The notes beneath the pieces are model-generated. The model made no database searches. It saw only the letters and a program-made list of their open reading frames with translations, and was not told where the DNA came from. A DNA stretch of 17,703 bases. It comes from Lachnoclostridium sp. UBA1241. GTDB taxonomy: Bacteria > Bacillota > Clostridia > Lachnospirales > Lachnospiraceae. Of the stretch, positions 7,539 through 15,160 are shown one piece after another. Each line of letters opens with the position of its first letter. The first letter of the stretch is position 1. The stretch covers positions 140-17,842 of the forward strand of contig DBWJ01000020.1 of the NCBI GenBank assembly GCA_002308955.1, read 5' to 3'. The translations under genes were made by a program, and so were the position numbers.

Positions 7539-9233
7539 TCAGAATCCGTCGCAGAGTCTTCTTAAGAACTCCGCCACGCCGTCCTCGTCGTTTGAGAGCG
7601 TGACGGCGTCCGCTTTTTCTTTCACCTGAGGAAGCGCGTTGGCAACCGCCACGCCGAGTCCGCACCGTTCGATCGGCTCAATATCGTCGTTATCGTCGCC
7701 GAAATATATTGCCTGCTCCGCGGGAATTCCCGCGTCCGAAAGCAGCTGCCGAATGCCGTTCCATTTCGTCGCGGTACGTCCCATAAACTGAATCAGCTTC
7801 TTATCCGCAACCGTGCAGTACACGTCGTCCGGCATCGGTACCGCAAGGCTTTCCGGCGGCATATCCGGATGGCTTGCGAGAATCTTGTAGACCGCCTCGC
7901 GCTTCGCTGTTTCTTTCAGGTCTGCGGAGACGATCGGCTGCCAGACCGGAATGTCGACATTCGAGTATAAACCGAATTCCGCCTCTATGGAGATTACGGT
8001 TCCCGGGATTGCTTCCAGTTCGGTAAGGATGGAAAGTGCGCTGTCGGCGGGTATCACATTTGCCGCCGTTTTATGAGGCGTAACCGAGCGTGCGCCGTTC
8101 AGCGTTACAACCGAAGTAACGCCGAGGGTGTCCCGGTATTCGGTGATGGCGCGCTCCGGACGGGCGGATGCGATGAATATCTGCGTCCCGGCCTCCTGCC
8201 AGGTGCGGAGCTCCCGCTTCGTTTCGTCCGAAATGCTCTTGTCGGCATGCAAAAGCGTGCGGTCCAGGTCCACGATGATCGCGCGGTACGGCTGAAGCGT
8301 GCGGTTCCAGATTTCGTAGCCACGCTCCCATGTCTCCACCGCGAACGGCCGGCGCGCGTCCCCGATGCGGTTCGCATAGTCCTCCAGAAAGCAAAGAAAC
8401 GGCATCAGATGCTCCCGTGCCGTCAGAATTTCTTTCATAATAACTTTTGTCCAGACCTTCGCCTGCTCATACTGCGCCGTCTTCGTAACAGATTCGGCGT
8501 AACTTCTTACGTCAAATCCGACTCTTCTCTCCTCAACCGAAACCGCGCCGTCATCATTAATCTCCAAAAGCGCATACGGAACCGTCCCGACAAGGCAGTC
8601 GAGCGGAAGTCCGCAGGAGCCGGGATCGATAAGAATCACATGTCCGTACTTAGAAAAATAGCTCCACTGAAGGTGCAGATGGCCGAAGATATATACACCG
8701 TCTGAAAGCCCGCCGAGTCTTTGCTGAAGCACTCCGTCGGAGTCATTGGCCTCGCGGATATCCTTAGCAATCTGCTCCTTCGTCACAGGAGCGCCGCCGT
8801 ACTTCTCCGCAAACCGGAAGGACCGCCAGTGTGTTCCCTCGAGCTTGCCGAGAAAATCAACATAGTCATGCGCGATATGAATGCTCACGCCGTTACATTC
8901 TATATCGATCTGTCGCGGCAGTGCAGCAAGATAATCCCGGTTCTCCTTCGAAACGGTCCGGTAGGCGTAGTAGGAAATCTGCATCTGCCCGTCCGTCCAG
9001 GTTGCCGGATCGGTGCCATCCAGATTCTCAAGGTATGACTCTTCATTGCCCCTCACAATATAGGTGTTCGGGAGCGCCCGAATCACCGCAAGACACTCGT
9101 TCGGCCACGGGCCGCTCAGGCAATAATCTCCTGCGAATATGTACCCGCTGACGCCCTGCTTCTTCGCGTCCGAAAGCACTGTCTCAAGTGCCGGAAGATT
9201 CCCGTGAATATCGGATATAACGGCATATTTCAT
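7539..9233 (-). CDS. fusion of metallophosphoesterase and HAD (Cof-like) phosphatase
   Basis: A 564-residue two-domain enzyme. Residues 1-240 are a calcineurin-like phosphoesterase: Asp8/His10 in SDIHGN, Asp36 in AGDYC, Asn63 in RGNEE, His122 in IAHDY, and His185/His187 in GHLH, with DPGSCG after them. Residues about 315-564 are a HAD hydrolase of the Cof/YidA type: DLDRT (322-326, nucleophile Asp322 and acid Asp324), Ser356 in ASARP, Lys490 in TATKW, and GDDNDD (512-517), with a long C2-type cap between. The linker 245-310 is helical. Both catalytic sets look complete. GAGG-type site AGGAG lies 7 nt before the ATG; 22 codons of open frame upstream are rejected because they lie inside the previous gene. 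The ATG overlaps the stop of the triple-GNAT gene by 4 nt. Substrates are unknown. Confidence 0.85.
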   Translation of the reverse strand: MKYAVISDIHGNLPALETVLSDAKKQGVSGYIFAGDYCLSGPWPNECLAVIRALPNTYIVRGNEESYLENLDGTDPATWTDGQMQISYYAYRTVSKENRDYLAALPRQIDIECNGVSIHIAHDYVDFLGKLEGTHWRSFRFAEKYGGAPVTKEQIAKDIREANDSDGVLQQRLGGLSDGVYIFGHLHLQWSYFSKYGHVILIDPGSCGLPLDCLVGTVPYALLEINDDGAVSVEERRVGFDVRSYAESVTKTAQYEQAKVWTKVIMKEILTAREHLMPFLCFLEDYANRIGDARRPFAVETWERGYEIWNRTLQPYRAIIVDLDRTLLHADKSISDETKRELRTWQEAGTQIFIASARPERAITEYRDTLGVTSVVTLNGARSVTPHKTAANVIPADSALSILTELEAIPGTVISIEAEFGLYSNVDIPVWQPIVSADLKETAKREAVYKILASHPDMPPESLAVPMPDDVYCTVADKKLIQFMGRTATKWNGIRQLLSDAGIPAEQAIYFGDDNDDIEPIERCGLGVAVANALPQVKEKADAVTLSNDEDGVAEFLRRLCDGF

Positions 9234-10837
9234 TTTGTTTCTCCTTTGTCCCCATTCGATTTTTGCAGAAACTCCGGCTGCGTCTTTTCTCTTTTCCACA
9301 GACAGTGATACCGTGTAACCTCGCCGTCCGGATACTTTCTCACCTCGGAGGAGACCGCAAATCCGCAGGAGCGGTAGAAATCAACCGCATCGTCGTCCGT
9401 CTGCGCGTAAAGCGAGTCGAAGCGGCCGGATTCCGTAACCTTACGAATCAGCTTCCGGCCGATACCGAAATGACGGCAGCCCGGATCGACAGCGATGCCG
9501 ATGATCTCGGCGCCGTGGTTCGAGCCGTCAGCGTCGGAAGTCGAACCGTCAGCGTGGCATTTGCCGCTCTTCCCGTCAAGCACCAGCATGCCCGCAATGT
9601 AGTGCTCGGTCCGGTACACATAGATTTCGACCGACGGCGACTTAAGGAGTGCCGTCATCGTTTCAACATACTTTTCGTAAGTCGGTTCATACATGCAGGA
9701 AGCGTAGATTTTGTATGCATCCTCCGAAAGAATCCACTCCCGGTCCGTGCAGGGTGTGACCTCTTCACGACGGATTACTGAAACGCGCGTCGTGGCATTG
9801 GCCGCGTCGGGGTATTCCCGAAGGAAGGTCATTCCGATGGCCTCCGCAGTCCGATAGGACGGTTCGTTGGTGTACTTGCAATAAGAATAAAGCGCCGGGT
9901 AGGACGTATGGCGGAAAGCCCAGTCCCGCACGGCAGCTGCTGCTTCTTTTGCGTAACCATTATTCTGTTGGTCGCGGCGAATGTGATAACCGATCTCCGG
10001 CAGGAGCTCGCCGTCAATGTTCTGAAGCGTCAGCCCGCAGTCGCCGATCATCTCGCCGGTTTCTTTGAGACATACCGCCCACAGGCCGAAGCCGTACTGC
10101 TGATAACGCTCCCGGTTTCGAAGGATCCACTCGCGCACCCTCGCCTCGTCGAATGCATACGGATAGTGCTTCATGTTGTCGGCATCCGAAAGAACGGCAT
10201 AGAGCGCCTCAAAATCATCCGGATTCATCTCGCGAAGCACGAGTCTTTCGGTTTCCATACAAAAAGGAACGACCCGTTCCTCAAGCTCCGCATGCTCCGA
10301 AAGCGCCTTCTTCGTATTGATGGAATACGCCACCTGGACGCCTTCGTCCGGATCCCCGGTGAATTCGCGAATGCGGACGCCTCCGAGGGACTCCATCGTC
10401 TTCCAGGACGCAGGATTATCAAGGTCTGCGTCCATCAAAACGGGATTGATCCCGTATTGGTTGCAGACCTTCAGACCGAGGTAGAGATTGATTTTGTTGT
10501 AGCCTTTTCCGCGCTCGGAGGGGCGGATGCCGTAACCGATGTGGCCACCTCTGATTTTGAGCCTCTCATTCAGTGCGAGGCGGATGTTGATCATGCCGAT
10601 GATCCTGTCATCGCTTTCCCTGACAAAGAAGAATTCCCTTGCCGGTACTCTTATCTCGTTCGTCTCAACGAGATTGTGGGCTTCCGTCATCCGAAGCCAT
10701 TCCTCATAATCTTCGAGGTGATGATTGAGCCCTCCGGCCCCGTTCACGTGCGAGCCGGATTCAATAAATTCTTTGATATATTCGATTGCTTCTTCTTTCC
10801 GCCCTAGAGACGGAACTTCCAGGAAAAACCGTTCCAT
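9230..10837 (-). CDS. triple GNAT-domain acetyltransferase
   Basis: A 535-residue protein with three acetyl-CoA-dependent GNAT folds in a row. The first (about 1-175) has the acetyl-CoA loop IRPSERGKGY at 104-113 and resembles the COG3981 type. The second (about 192-355) starts with TERLVLREM and has IRRDQQNNGYAKEAA at 286-300, close to the RimJ/RimL and Ats1 type; its loop has NNGYA instead of RGxGxA. The third (about 368-515) has VDPGCRHFGIGRKL at 450-463 and the late FYRSCGF element. A low-complexity loop ADGSTSD/ADGSNHG sits at 429-442. The ATG follows GGGGGAAG at short spacing; a TTG four codons upstream is possible. Translationally coupled to the MPE-HAD gene and 43 nt after the Nudix gene. 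Acceptor substrates are unknown. Confidence 0.82.
   Translation of the reverse strand: MERFFLEVPSLGRKEEAIEYIKEFIESGSHVNGAGGLNHHLEDYEEWLRMTEAHNLVETNEIRVPAREFFFVRESDDRIIGMINIRLALNERLKIRGGHIGYGIRPSERGKGYNKINLYLGLKVCNQYGINPVLMDADLDNPASWKTMESLGGVRIREFTGDPDEGVQVAYSINTKKALSEHAELEERVVPFCMETERLVLREMNPDDFEALYAVLSDADNMKHYPYAFDEARVREWILRNRERYQQYGFGLWAVCLKETGEMIGDCGLTLQNIDGELLPEIGYHIRRDQQNNGYAKEAAAAVRDWAFRHTSYPALYSYCKYTNEPSYRTAEAIGMTFLREYPDAANATTRVSVIRREEVTPCTDREWILSEDAYKIYASCMYEPTYEKYVETMTALLKSPSVEIYVYRTEHYIAGMLVLDGKSGKCHADGSTSDADGSNHGAEIIGIAVDPGCRHFGIGRKLIRKVTESGRFDSLYAQTDDDAVDFYRSCGFAVSSEVRKYPDGEVTRYHCLWKREKTQPEFLQKSNGDKGETK
9521..9555. repeat. 21-bp-period in-frame tandem repeat inside the triple-GNAT gene
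   Basis: Two copies of CGARCCGTCAGCGT begin at 9521 and 9542, exactly 21 bases apart, with one mismatch in 14. Read on the coding strand they give the seven-residue repeats ADGSTSD and ADGSNHG in a surface loop of the third GNAT domain. Because the period is a multiple of three, copy-number change would keep the reading frame. Confidence 0.7.
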
Positions 10838-10880
10838 AACTTCCCCCAATACTTCGCCGGGAGGATACTTCCGGCAGATC

Positions 10881-11894
10881 TCACAGCCTGTCGATGATTT
10901 CCTTCGCCCTCTTAAGCATCGGCAGCTCGCGCCTTGCGATCAGCCTGCCGATCGGGGATTCGGCGTAATCCTCGTATGCCTGCACCGCCTCTTCGTAGGT
11001 CTTCTTCATGGTCGACAGATGGAATTCCGAAATCTCAGCCTCCGTCAGGTGCTTCTCCCCGAACGACACGATCCGGCACAGATAATAATTCGTCAGATTG
11101 TGGCGGTGGATTACGTTATAGTAGTCGCTGACGAGGCCGAGCTTGCAGATGATCTCCACCTCGGCGCCCATCTCTTCGCTGAGCTCGCGGCGAACGGCTT
11201 CCTCCAGGTTTTCGCCTTCTTCCACGCCGCCTCCGGGCGTCTCCATATGCGTCACCTTTCCGAACAGATCGTCCCGGTTGGCCCTCATAAAGTAAAAATT
11301 CCCGTCGTCATCGAAAACGATTCCGCGGGCAATCCTGCGGTCATGGCTGATGTATTCAAGCGGCCATTCCGTATCTCCAAATTCCAGCTGAAGTTCTTTA
11401 TTCTCTGTCATAACTGCTCTGTCGTCCCTCACAAAATGTTTCACCGTATACGACGGATGCTGCAGCTCCGTCTTAAAGAATTCGGGGTACATCCGCCTCT
11501 CGTCCCCGACGGGCACCCACCGGAGATGTTCTTTGGCTTCGCCCTCGAGAAAATCCTCGCTGACCGGCGAAAAATCCTCCGGAACCTTCATGTAGTAAAT
11601 AAGCGATATCTCGTAGATCATCTTCCCGCGGTGCGAAGGGGCATCACTGAAGAAATAAACCTCCGAAATGAAGCCGAGCCGGTCGATATCCATATGAACG
11701 CCGGTCTCTTCCTCTACCTCACGGATCACCGCCTGTTCGCTCGTTTCGCCGAACTGGATTCGCCCGCCTACCGTGTAAAGGTAATCCTCACGGTCATTCC
11801 CGACCATCAGGAATTGCCCATCCTTCAGGATGATTGCTCCGACGCGAAGATTGATCATTCCGTCTTCGCAAGGTACCGTCATGTCTTTTCCCAT
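10881..11894 (-). CDS. tandem Nudix hydrolase
   Basis: A 337-residue protein with two complete Nudix boxes, which hydrolyse nucleoside-diphosphate-linked compounds with Mg2+. Box one spans residues 44-66 (GRIQFGE, seven residues, REVEEETGV) and box two spans 222-244 (GGVEEGE, seven residues, RELSEEMGA); both fit the GX5EX7REUXEEXGU pattern with no missing catalytic residue. The domains are joined near residues 145-185. After the second box a helical tail (EEAVQAYEDY onward) closes the protein. The ATG is 8 nt from GAGGAG; twelve upstream codons without a better site are excluded. It sits 51 nt after the isomerase-like gene with a candidate promoter in between, and 43 nt before the triple-GNAT gene. 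Substrates could be nucleotide sugars, ADP-ribose or oxidised nucleotides; sequence does not decide. Confidence 0.87.
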   Translation of the reverse strand: MGKDMTVPCEDGMINLRVGAIILKDGQFLMVGNDREDYLYTVGGRIQFGETSEQAVIREVEEETGVHMDIDRLGFISEVYFFSDAPSHRGKMIYEISLIYYMKVPEDFSPVSEDFLEGEAKEHLRWVPVGDERRMYPEFFKTELQHPSYTVKHFVRDDRAVMTENKELQLEFGDTEWPLEYISHDRRIARGIVFDDDGNFYFMRANRDDLFGKVTHMETPGGGVEEGENLEEAVRRELSEEMGAEVEIICKLGLVSDYYNVIHRHNLTNYYLCRIVSFGEKHLTEAEISEFHLSTMKKTYEEAVQAYEDYAESPIGRLIARRELPMLKRAKEIIDRL

Positions 11895-11928
11895 AGAATC
11901 ATCTCCTCTGTGTGTGTAATAAGGCATC

Positions 11929-11957
11929 ATTCTATCAGATTTGCCTCAGAAAATCAA
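11929..11957 (-). promoter_or_regulatory. candidate promoter before the Nudix gene
   Basis: On the minus strand TTGATT (11952-11957) and TAGAAT (11929-11934) are separated by 17 bp, matching the sigma-A consensus at four and five of six positions. The -35 lies in the last codons of the preceding gene. If active, transcription would start near 11922 and run through the Nudix, triple-GNAT and fusion-phosphatase genes. Confidence 0.4.
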
Positions 11958-12767
11958 CAGTTCTTTCGAAAGATATCCCATGTATCGGATGTACTCTTCG
12001 TCCGTGTTCAGATGCTCGAGGATAATCGGCATCTCGGGGTCGATTTCATGCATCTTCTCAGCATAATACTTAAGCGGGAATTCGCCGTCGCCGGGGCCGC
12101 ATTCCTCAAGCCGCAAAGTATATCGTTCACTGAGATGCACGTCCTTGATGTGGCAGCTACGGATATGCTTTCCGAGCAATTCCGCGCACTCGTCGATAAA
12201 TTCCTCCGGATGGAAGTACCGTTCCGCCGAGTTGATCATGTTGATGATGTCCATATGAACGGCGAAACGGTCCCTGCCGACAGCCTCCATGAGACGGAAA
12301 TACTCCTTCGGTCCCGTCGGAATCATCCACGGCATCGGTTCCAGCGTAAAATACGACCGCTTCACGTCCGCCCGGTCAATGATCTCCTGTACCATGGCAA
12401 CCGTTTCCTTAAATGCTTCGTCCGTGAAATTCGCGCGGTAGCCGCCGTCCCATCTGGGACCGAAAGCGCCGGCCACATTCACCGCGCAGCGCGCGCCGAG
12501 ATAATCCGCAAGGCGCAGCTGATTCACGCAGTAGTCCATGTTGGCCCTGCGCTCCTCGGGGTCTGCTGCCAGAGCGTTCCGCCAGATTCCGACCTCCGCG
12601 ATGGTAAGTCCCGCCCGGTCGGCTGCCTCTTTGTATGCGATAATCTTCTCTTCCGGATCGTTACAGGAAAGCGGAAATACAACCGTTTTACAGCCGAGCG
12701 CTATCTGGTTCGATGCCCATTCTTCGGGAGAGGAGTGCTTTAAGGGAGAGGATGTTCCGAGTCTCAT
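11946..12767 (-). CDS. sugar phosphate isomerase/epimerase-like TIM-barrel protein
   Basis: A 273-residue protein of the xylose-isomerase-like TIM-barrel superfamily (AP endonuclease family 2 fold). Candidate metal ligands appear at the expected strand ends: Glu143 in TLEPMPW, His171 and Asp173 in AVHMDIIN, His206 in CHIKDVHL, and Glu251 in ILEHL; the GPGDGEFP loop is characteristic of this group. Members isomerise or epimerise sugars, inositol derivatives or hydroxy acids, and the exact reaction here is unknown. AGGAGG lies 7 nt before the ATG and overlaps the stop of the upstream FMN-enzyme gene, 11 nt away. Pairing with an alpha-hydroxy-acid oxidase suggests a small catabolic operon for a sugar or sugar acid, which is inference. 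Confidence 0.85.
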   Translation of the reverse strand: MRLGTSSPLKHSSPEEWASNQIALGCKTVVFPLSCNDPEEKIIAYKEAADRAGLTIAEVGIWRNALAADPEERRANMDYCVNQLRLADYLGARCAVNVAGAFGPRWDGGYRANFTDEAFKETVAMVQEIIDRADVKRSYFTLEPMPWMIPTGPKEYFRLMEAVGRDRFAVHMDIINMINSAERYFHPEEFIDECAELLGKHIRSCHIKDVHLSERYTLRLEECGPGDGEFPLKYYAEKMHEIDPEMPIILEHLNTDEEYIRYMGYLSKELLIF

Positions 12768-12778
12768 AAGCGCTCCTC

Positions 12779-13675
12779 CTAATACTGATAGAGAGCGGAA
12801 TCATCGATTTCGCTCACCTTCGAAAAACCGGTGGAGCTCATGATGTACCGAAGTTCATCCGCCACATTGTTCAGGAATTTCACAACGCCCTGCGTGCCGC
12901 CCTTCTCAAGGTGCGGAAGCATGGAACGGCCTACCGCAACCGCGTCCGCGCCGAGTGCCAGTGCCTTATAGACATCCGCGCCGGTGGAGATTCCGCAGTC
13001 CAGAAAGATTTCCACGCCGCTTCCCGCGAGGGCTTCCTTAATCTCCGGAAGCACCATCATCGGCGGAACCGCGTAGGGAAGGCGTCCGTGGTGATGGCTG
13101 ACGATGATGGCTTTCACGCCGATTTCTTTGCATTTGACGGCGTCGGCAACGCTCAGAACGCCCTTTACAACGAACGGAAGCTTCGTCGATTCCACAGAGG
13201 AACGGAGCATGTCGGTCGTCTGCGCGGCCATTGTCTCACCGACCACGATATCATATCCGGTCATGCCGAAGATGTGGTCGATATCCATGCCGATTCCGAA
13301 GGCTCCCGCCGCTTCGGCGAACTGAAACTGGTCCCGTACCTTTCCGTTATCCGCATACGGCTTCACAATCCGGACGGTCTTAGCGCCGGTGTTGATAATC
13401 TTTTGGAACATGTCATTTTCCATCATGCCGACGAAATTCAGCGTGTTGCATTCGCGCGTCGCCATCGAGTATTCCTCAAGCCCGTTATGCTCGCGGCCGT
13501 CGTAGCACCCGAGATGGGAGAACGCAGGCGTCAGCACCGGGCTTAGGAATGTCTCGCCGAGAATTGTTGTTGATACATCCGCCTTAACGGAGTCGATGAG
13601 CCGCTCCTCGATGAGGATGGAATCCATGTAGCGTGCCGTGATCTCATTTGCGTCCGATACTCTTGTGTAAGCCAT
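12779..13675 (-). CDS. FMN-dependent alpha-hydroxy-acid dehydrogenase/oxidase-like protein
   Basis: A 298-residue TIM-barrel flavoprotein of the lactate oxidase, L-lactate dehydrogenase (LldD) and glycolate oxidase family. The FMN-contacting Lys171 is in FVVKGV, the catalytic base is probably His195 in SHHHGR (the family usually has SNHGGR), and the phosphate-binding strands are DCGIS (226-230) and GADAVAVGR (242-250). The protein is about 50-80 residues shorter than typical LldD, mainly at the N-terminus, where the usual YxxGGA segment is absent. The SHHHGR change replaces Asn with His and Gly with His beside the base, so substrate range may differ. AAGGAGG lies 5 nt before the ATG. The GNAT gene ends 12 nt upstream and the isomerase gene begins 11 nt downstream. 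Confidence 0.82.
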   Translation of the reverse strand: MAYTRVSDANEITARYMDSILIEERLIDSVKADVSTTILGETFLSPVLTPAFSHLGCYDGREHNGLEEYSMATRECNTLNFVGMMENDMFQKIINTGAKTVRIVKPYADNGKVRDQFQFAEAAGAFGIGMDIDHIFGMTGYDIVVGETMAAQTTDMLRSSVESTKLPFVVKGVLSVADAVKCKEIGVKAIIVSHHHGRLPYAVPPMMVLPEIKEALAGSGVEIFLDCGISTGADVYKALALGADAVAVGRSMLPHLEKGGTQGVVKFLNNVADELRYIMSSTGFSKVSEIDDSALYQY

Positions 13676-13687
13676 ACTGTCCTCCTT

Positions 13688-14425
13688 TTATTCGCTTTCC
13701 TGATTGTATTCCGTCAGTTCTCCCATGACATCCGTGCAGATTCCGACGAGCCTGTTTCCGCGCCATACACCGTCGAAGATAACTTCCTTTTTCTCTGCCT
13801 TCTTAAGGCATTCGCCCAGAGCTTTCCGCTCCTTTTCCTCGTTAGGGCTTTCCCCGTTACTTTCCTTCCATTCCATCCAGAGCGGAAGCATTCTCTCCAC
13901 TGCCTGAGGGATGTTCGGAACCGGAAGGTAACGGTACAGCGGCTTCACGAATTTCGTATCCTCCGGGTGAACGTAGAAATCGGCAAACTTGCAGGGCCTT
14001 TTCGTATTCCGGAAGCCGAGCTTCTCGTGAAGCGCGATGGATTTCGTGTTGTCTCTGTCGATCGACGCGATCAGCGTTTCCGCAGCCTCATATTCGAGGA
14101 GGGTCTTCACCGCACGCCGATACATCCTAGTCGCGATTCCCCTGCGGCGGTAGGCTTCCCGCACGTGAACGTCGCTCGAAAGCCACTTACGCGCGTCCTT
14201 CGGGTCTCTCATAACGCGGATATACCCGACGGCTTGGCCGGCGTCCCAGGCAATCACTTCGAACCAGCTAACGGCGAAATCGCGCTCGTACCAGTCGCAG
14301 AATTCCACCTGCTGCATGGCATCCTCTTTCGAGGGGATTCCTTTTACTTCGCAGAAGAAATCCGCCATCGCCTCCCGCTTCTTTGCGGGCATATTTCTGT
14401 GCGAATCCGTTATTTCATAACGCAT
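13688..14425 (-). CDS. GNAT-family N-acetyltransferase with C-terminal extension
   Basis: A 245-residue protein whose first 150 residues form a GNAT fold that transfers an acyl group from acetyl-CoA. The acetyl-CoA loop is VHVREAYRRRGIATRMYRRA (87-106), followed by the strand TLIASIDRDN and the helix ALHEKLGF. The remaining 95 residues include a Pro-rich segment and a Lys/Glu-rich helix (EEKERKALGECLKKAEKKE) ending in a strand-rich close (FDGVWRGNRLVGICTDVMGE); this tail is not part of the standard fold and I do not recognise it. AGGAG is 8 nt before the ATG. Gap to the HAD gene upstream is 15 nt. Substrate unknown. Confidence 0.83.
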   Translation of the reverse strand: MRYEITDSHRNMPAKKREAMADFFCEVKGIPSKEDAMQQVEFCDWYERDFAVSWFEVIAWDAGQAVGYIRVMRDPKDARKWLSSDVHVREAYRRRGIATRMYRRAVKTLLEYEAAETLIASIDRDNTKSIALHEKLGFRNTKRPCKFADFYVHPEDTKFVKPLYRYLPVPNIPQAVERMLPLWMEWKESNGESPNEEKERKALGECLKKAEKKEVIFDGVWRGNRLVGICTDVMGELTEYNQESE

Positions 14426-14440
14426 GCTTTTTACTCCTTT

Positions 14441-15148
14441 TTATCTCCCGATTCCCAGGGCGTCAGCCAGTTCGCATATCTCGGAAATGATATATGTCGC
14501 CGGATGAGCCTCGTCCCGTTCGCCGTTTCGGTCAATCCACGCGGCTTTGATTCCCGCGTTGAAGGCTCCTGTCACATCGGTCTCATAGATATCTCCGACA
14601 AATGTAATGTCTTCCCTCCGTTCTCCCGGATGCTCCGAAAGCGCCGCCTGAATTGCCTGCTCGAAGAACCCTCTGTCCGGCTTCGTCCGACCGTACTCGG
14701 CGCTTGACCAGACCTTCGTAAAGTAGTGCCCGATTCCGAGCCGGTCAAGGATGGTCTGCAACGCTCCCGCGGTGAAACCGCTGTTTGAAAGCACATACAT
14801 CGGAATCCCTTCCGCCTGCAGCTTTGCAAGCGTCTCCGCAAGACCCGGGGCAACGAACATCTCATTTGCCGCCATTAAAAAGTCGGCTTCCTCCTCCGTG
14901 GTCATGGGAACCGTTTCGCCGCCGAAACGCTCCGCGTAGCGCGGAAGCTCTTCCTTTACGAAGGGGAATTCGATGCCCTGCCGGTGGAGCGTCATAAGCT
15001 CTTCAAACAGTTCCTCACCGTATACCTTGATTTCCTCAAAGGTACAACGGTCCTTGTAGTATTTCTCCCAGAACACGCGAAGCGGACGGTTGAAATCATG
15101 GATTCTGCTGATGACCAGTGTTTCAAAGTAGTCGAAGATCAGTATCAT
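14441..15148 (-). CDS. HAD-superfamily hydrolase with altered first motif
   Basis: A 235-residue haloacid-dehalogenase-type hydrolase with a helical C1 cap. Motif one reads IFDYFETLV, so the nucleophile Asp6 is kept while the usual second Asp is Phe8. Ser121 (VLSNSGF), Lys156 (GRTKPDRGF) and Asp186/Asp191 (GDIYETD) complete the set; the late motifs resemble YjjG/YigB-type nucleotide or FMN phosphatases. In 2-haloacid dehalogenases the second position is also aromatic (Tyr), so phosphatase activity is not certain. GAGGAA lies 6 nt before the ATG. It heads the four-gene operon running leftwards and diverges from hicA, with 61 nt between the two starts; no clear -35/-10 pair for this gene is seen there. 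Confidence 0.8.
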   Translation of the reverse strand: MILIFDYFETLVISRIHDFNRPLRVFWEKYYKDRCTFEEIKVYGEELFEELMTLHRQGIEFPFVKEELPRYAERFGGETVPMTTEEEADFLMAANEMFVAPGLAETLAKLQAEGIPMYVLSNSGFTAGALQTILDRLGIGHYFTKVWSSAEYGRTKPDRGFFEQAIQAALSEHPGERREDITFVGDIYETDVTGAFNAGIKAAWIDRNGERDEAHPATYIISEICELADALGIGR

Positions 15149-15160
15149 TTTCCGTTCCTC

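Noticed and set aside
9908..10807. A 299-codon plus-strand open frame across the triple-GNAT gene.
   Set aside because: Antisense shadow; no start site, no motif, and the sense frame carries clear GNAT loops.
10838..10880. A CCGG-flanked imperfect inverted repeat in the gap between the Nudix and triple-GNAT genes as a terminator.
   Set aside because: Only about four base pairs are continuous and no T run follows on the minus strand.
10725..12743. A 672-codon open frame on the plus strand opposite the Nudix and isomerase-like genes.
   Set aside because: It is antisense to two clear enzyme genes, has low-complexity Arg/His/Val-rich sequence without any recognisable motif, and has no suitable ribosome binding site. 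Long antisense frames are common in GC-rich coding sequence.
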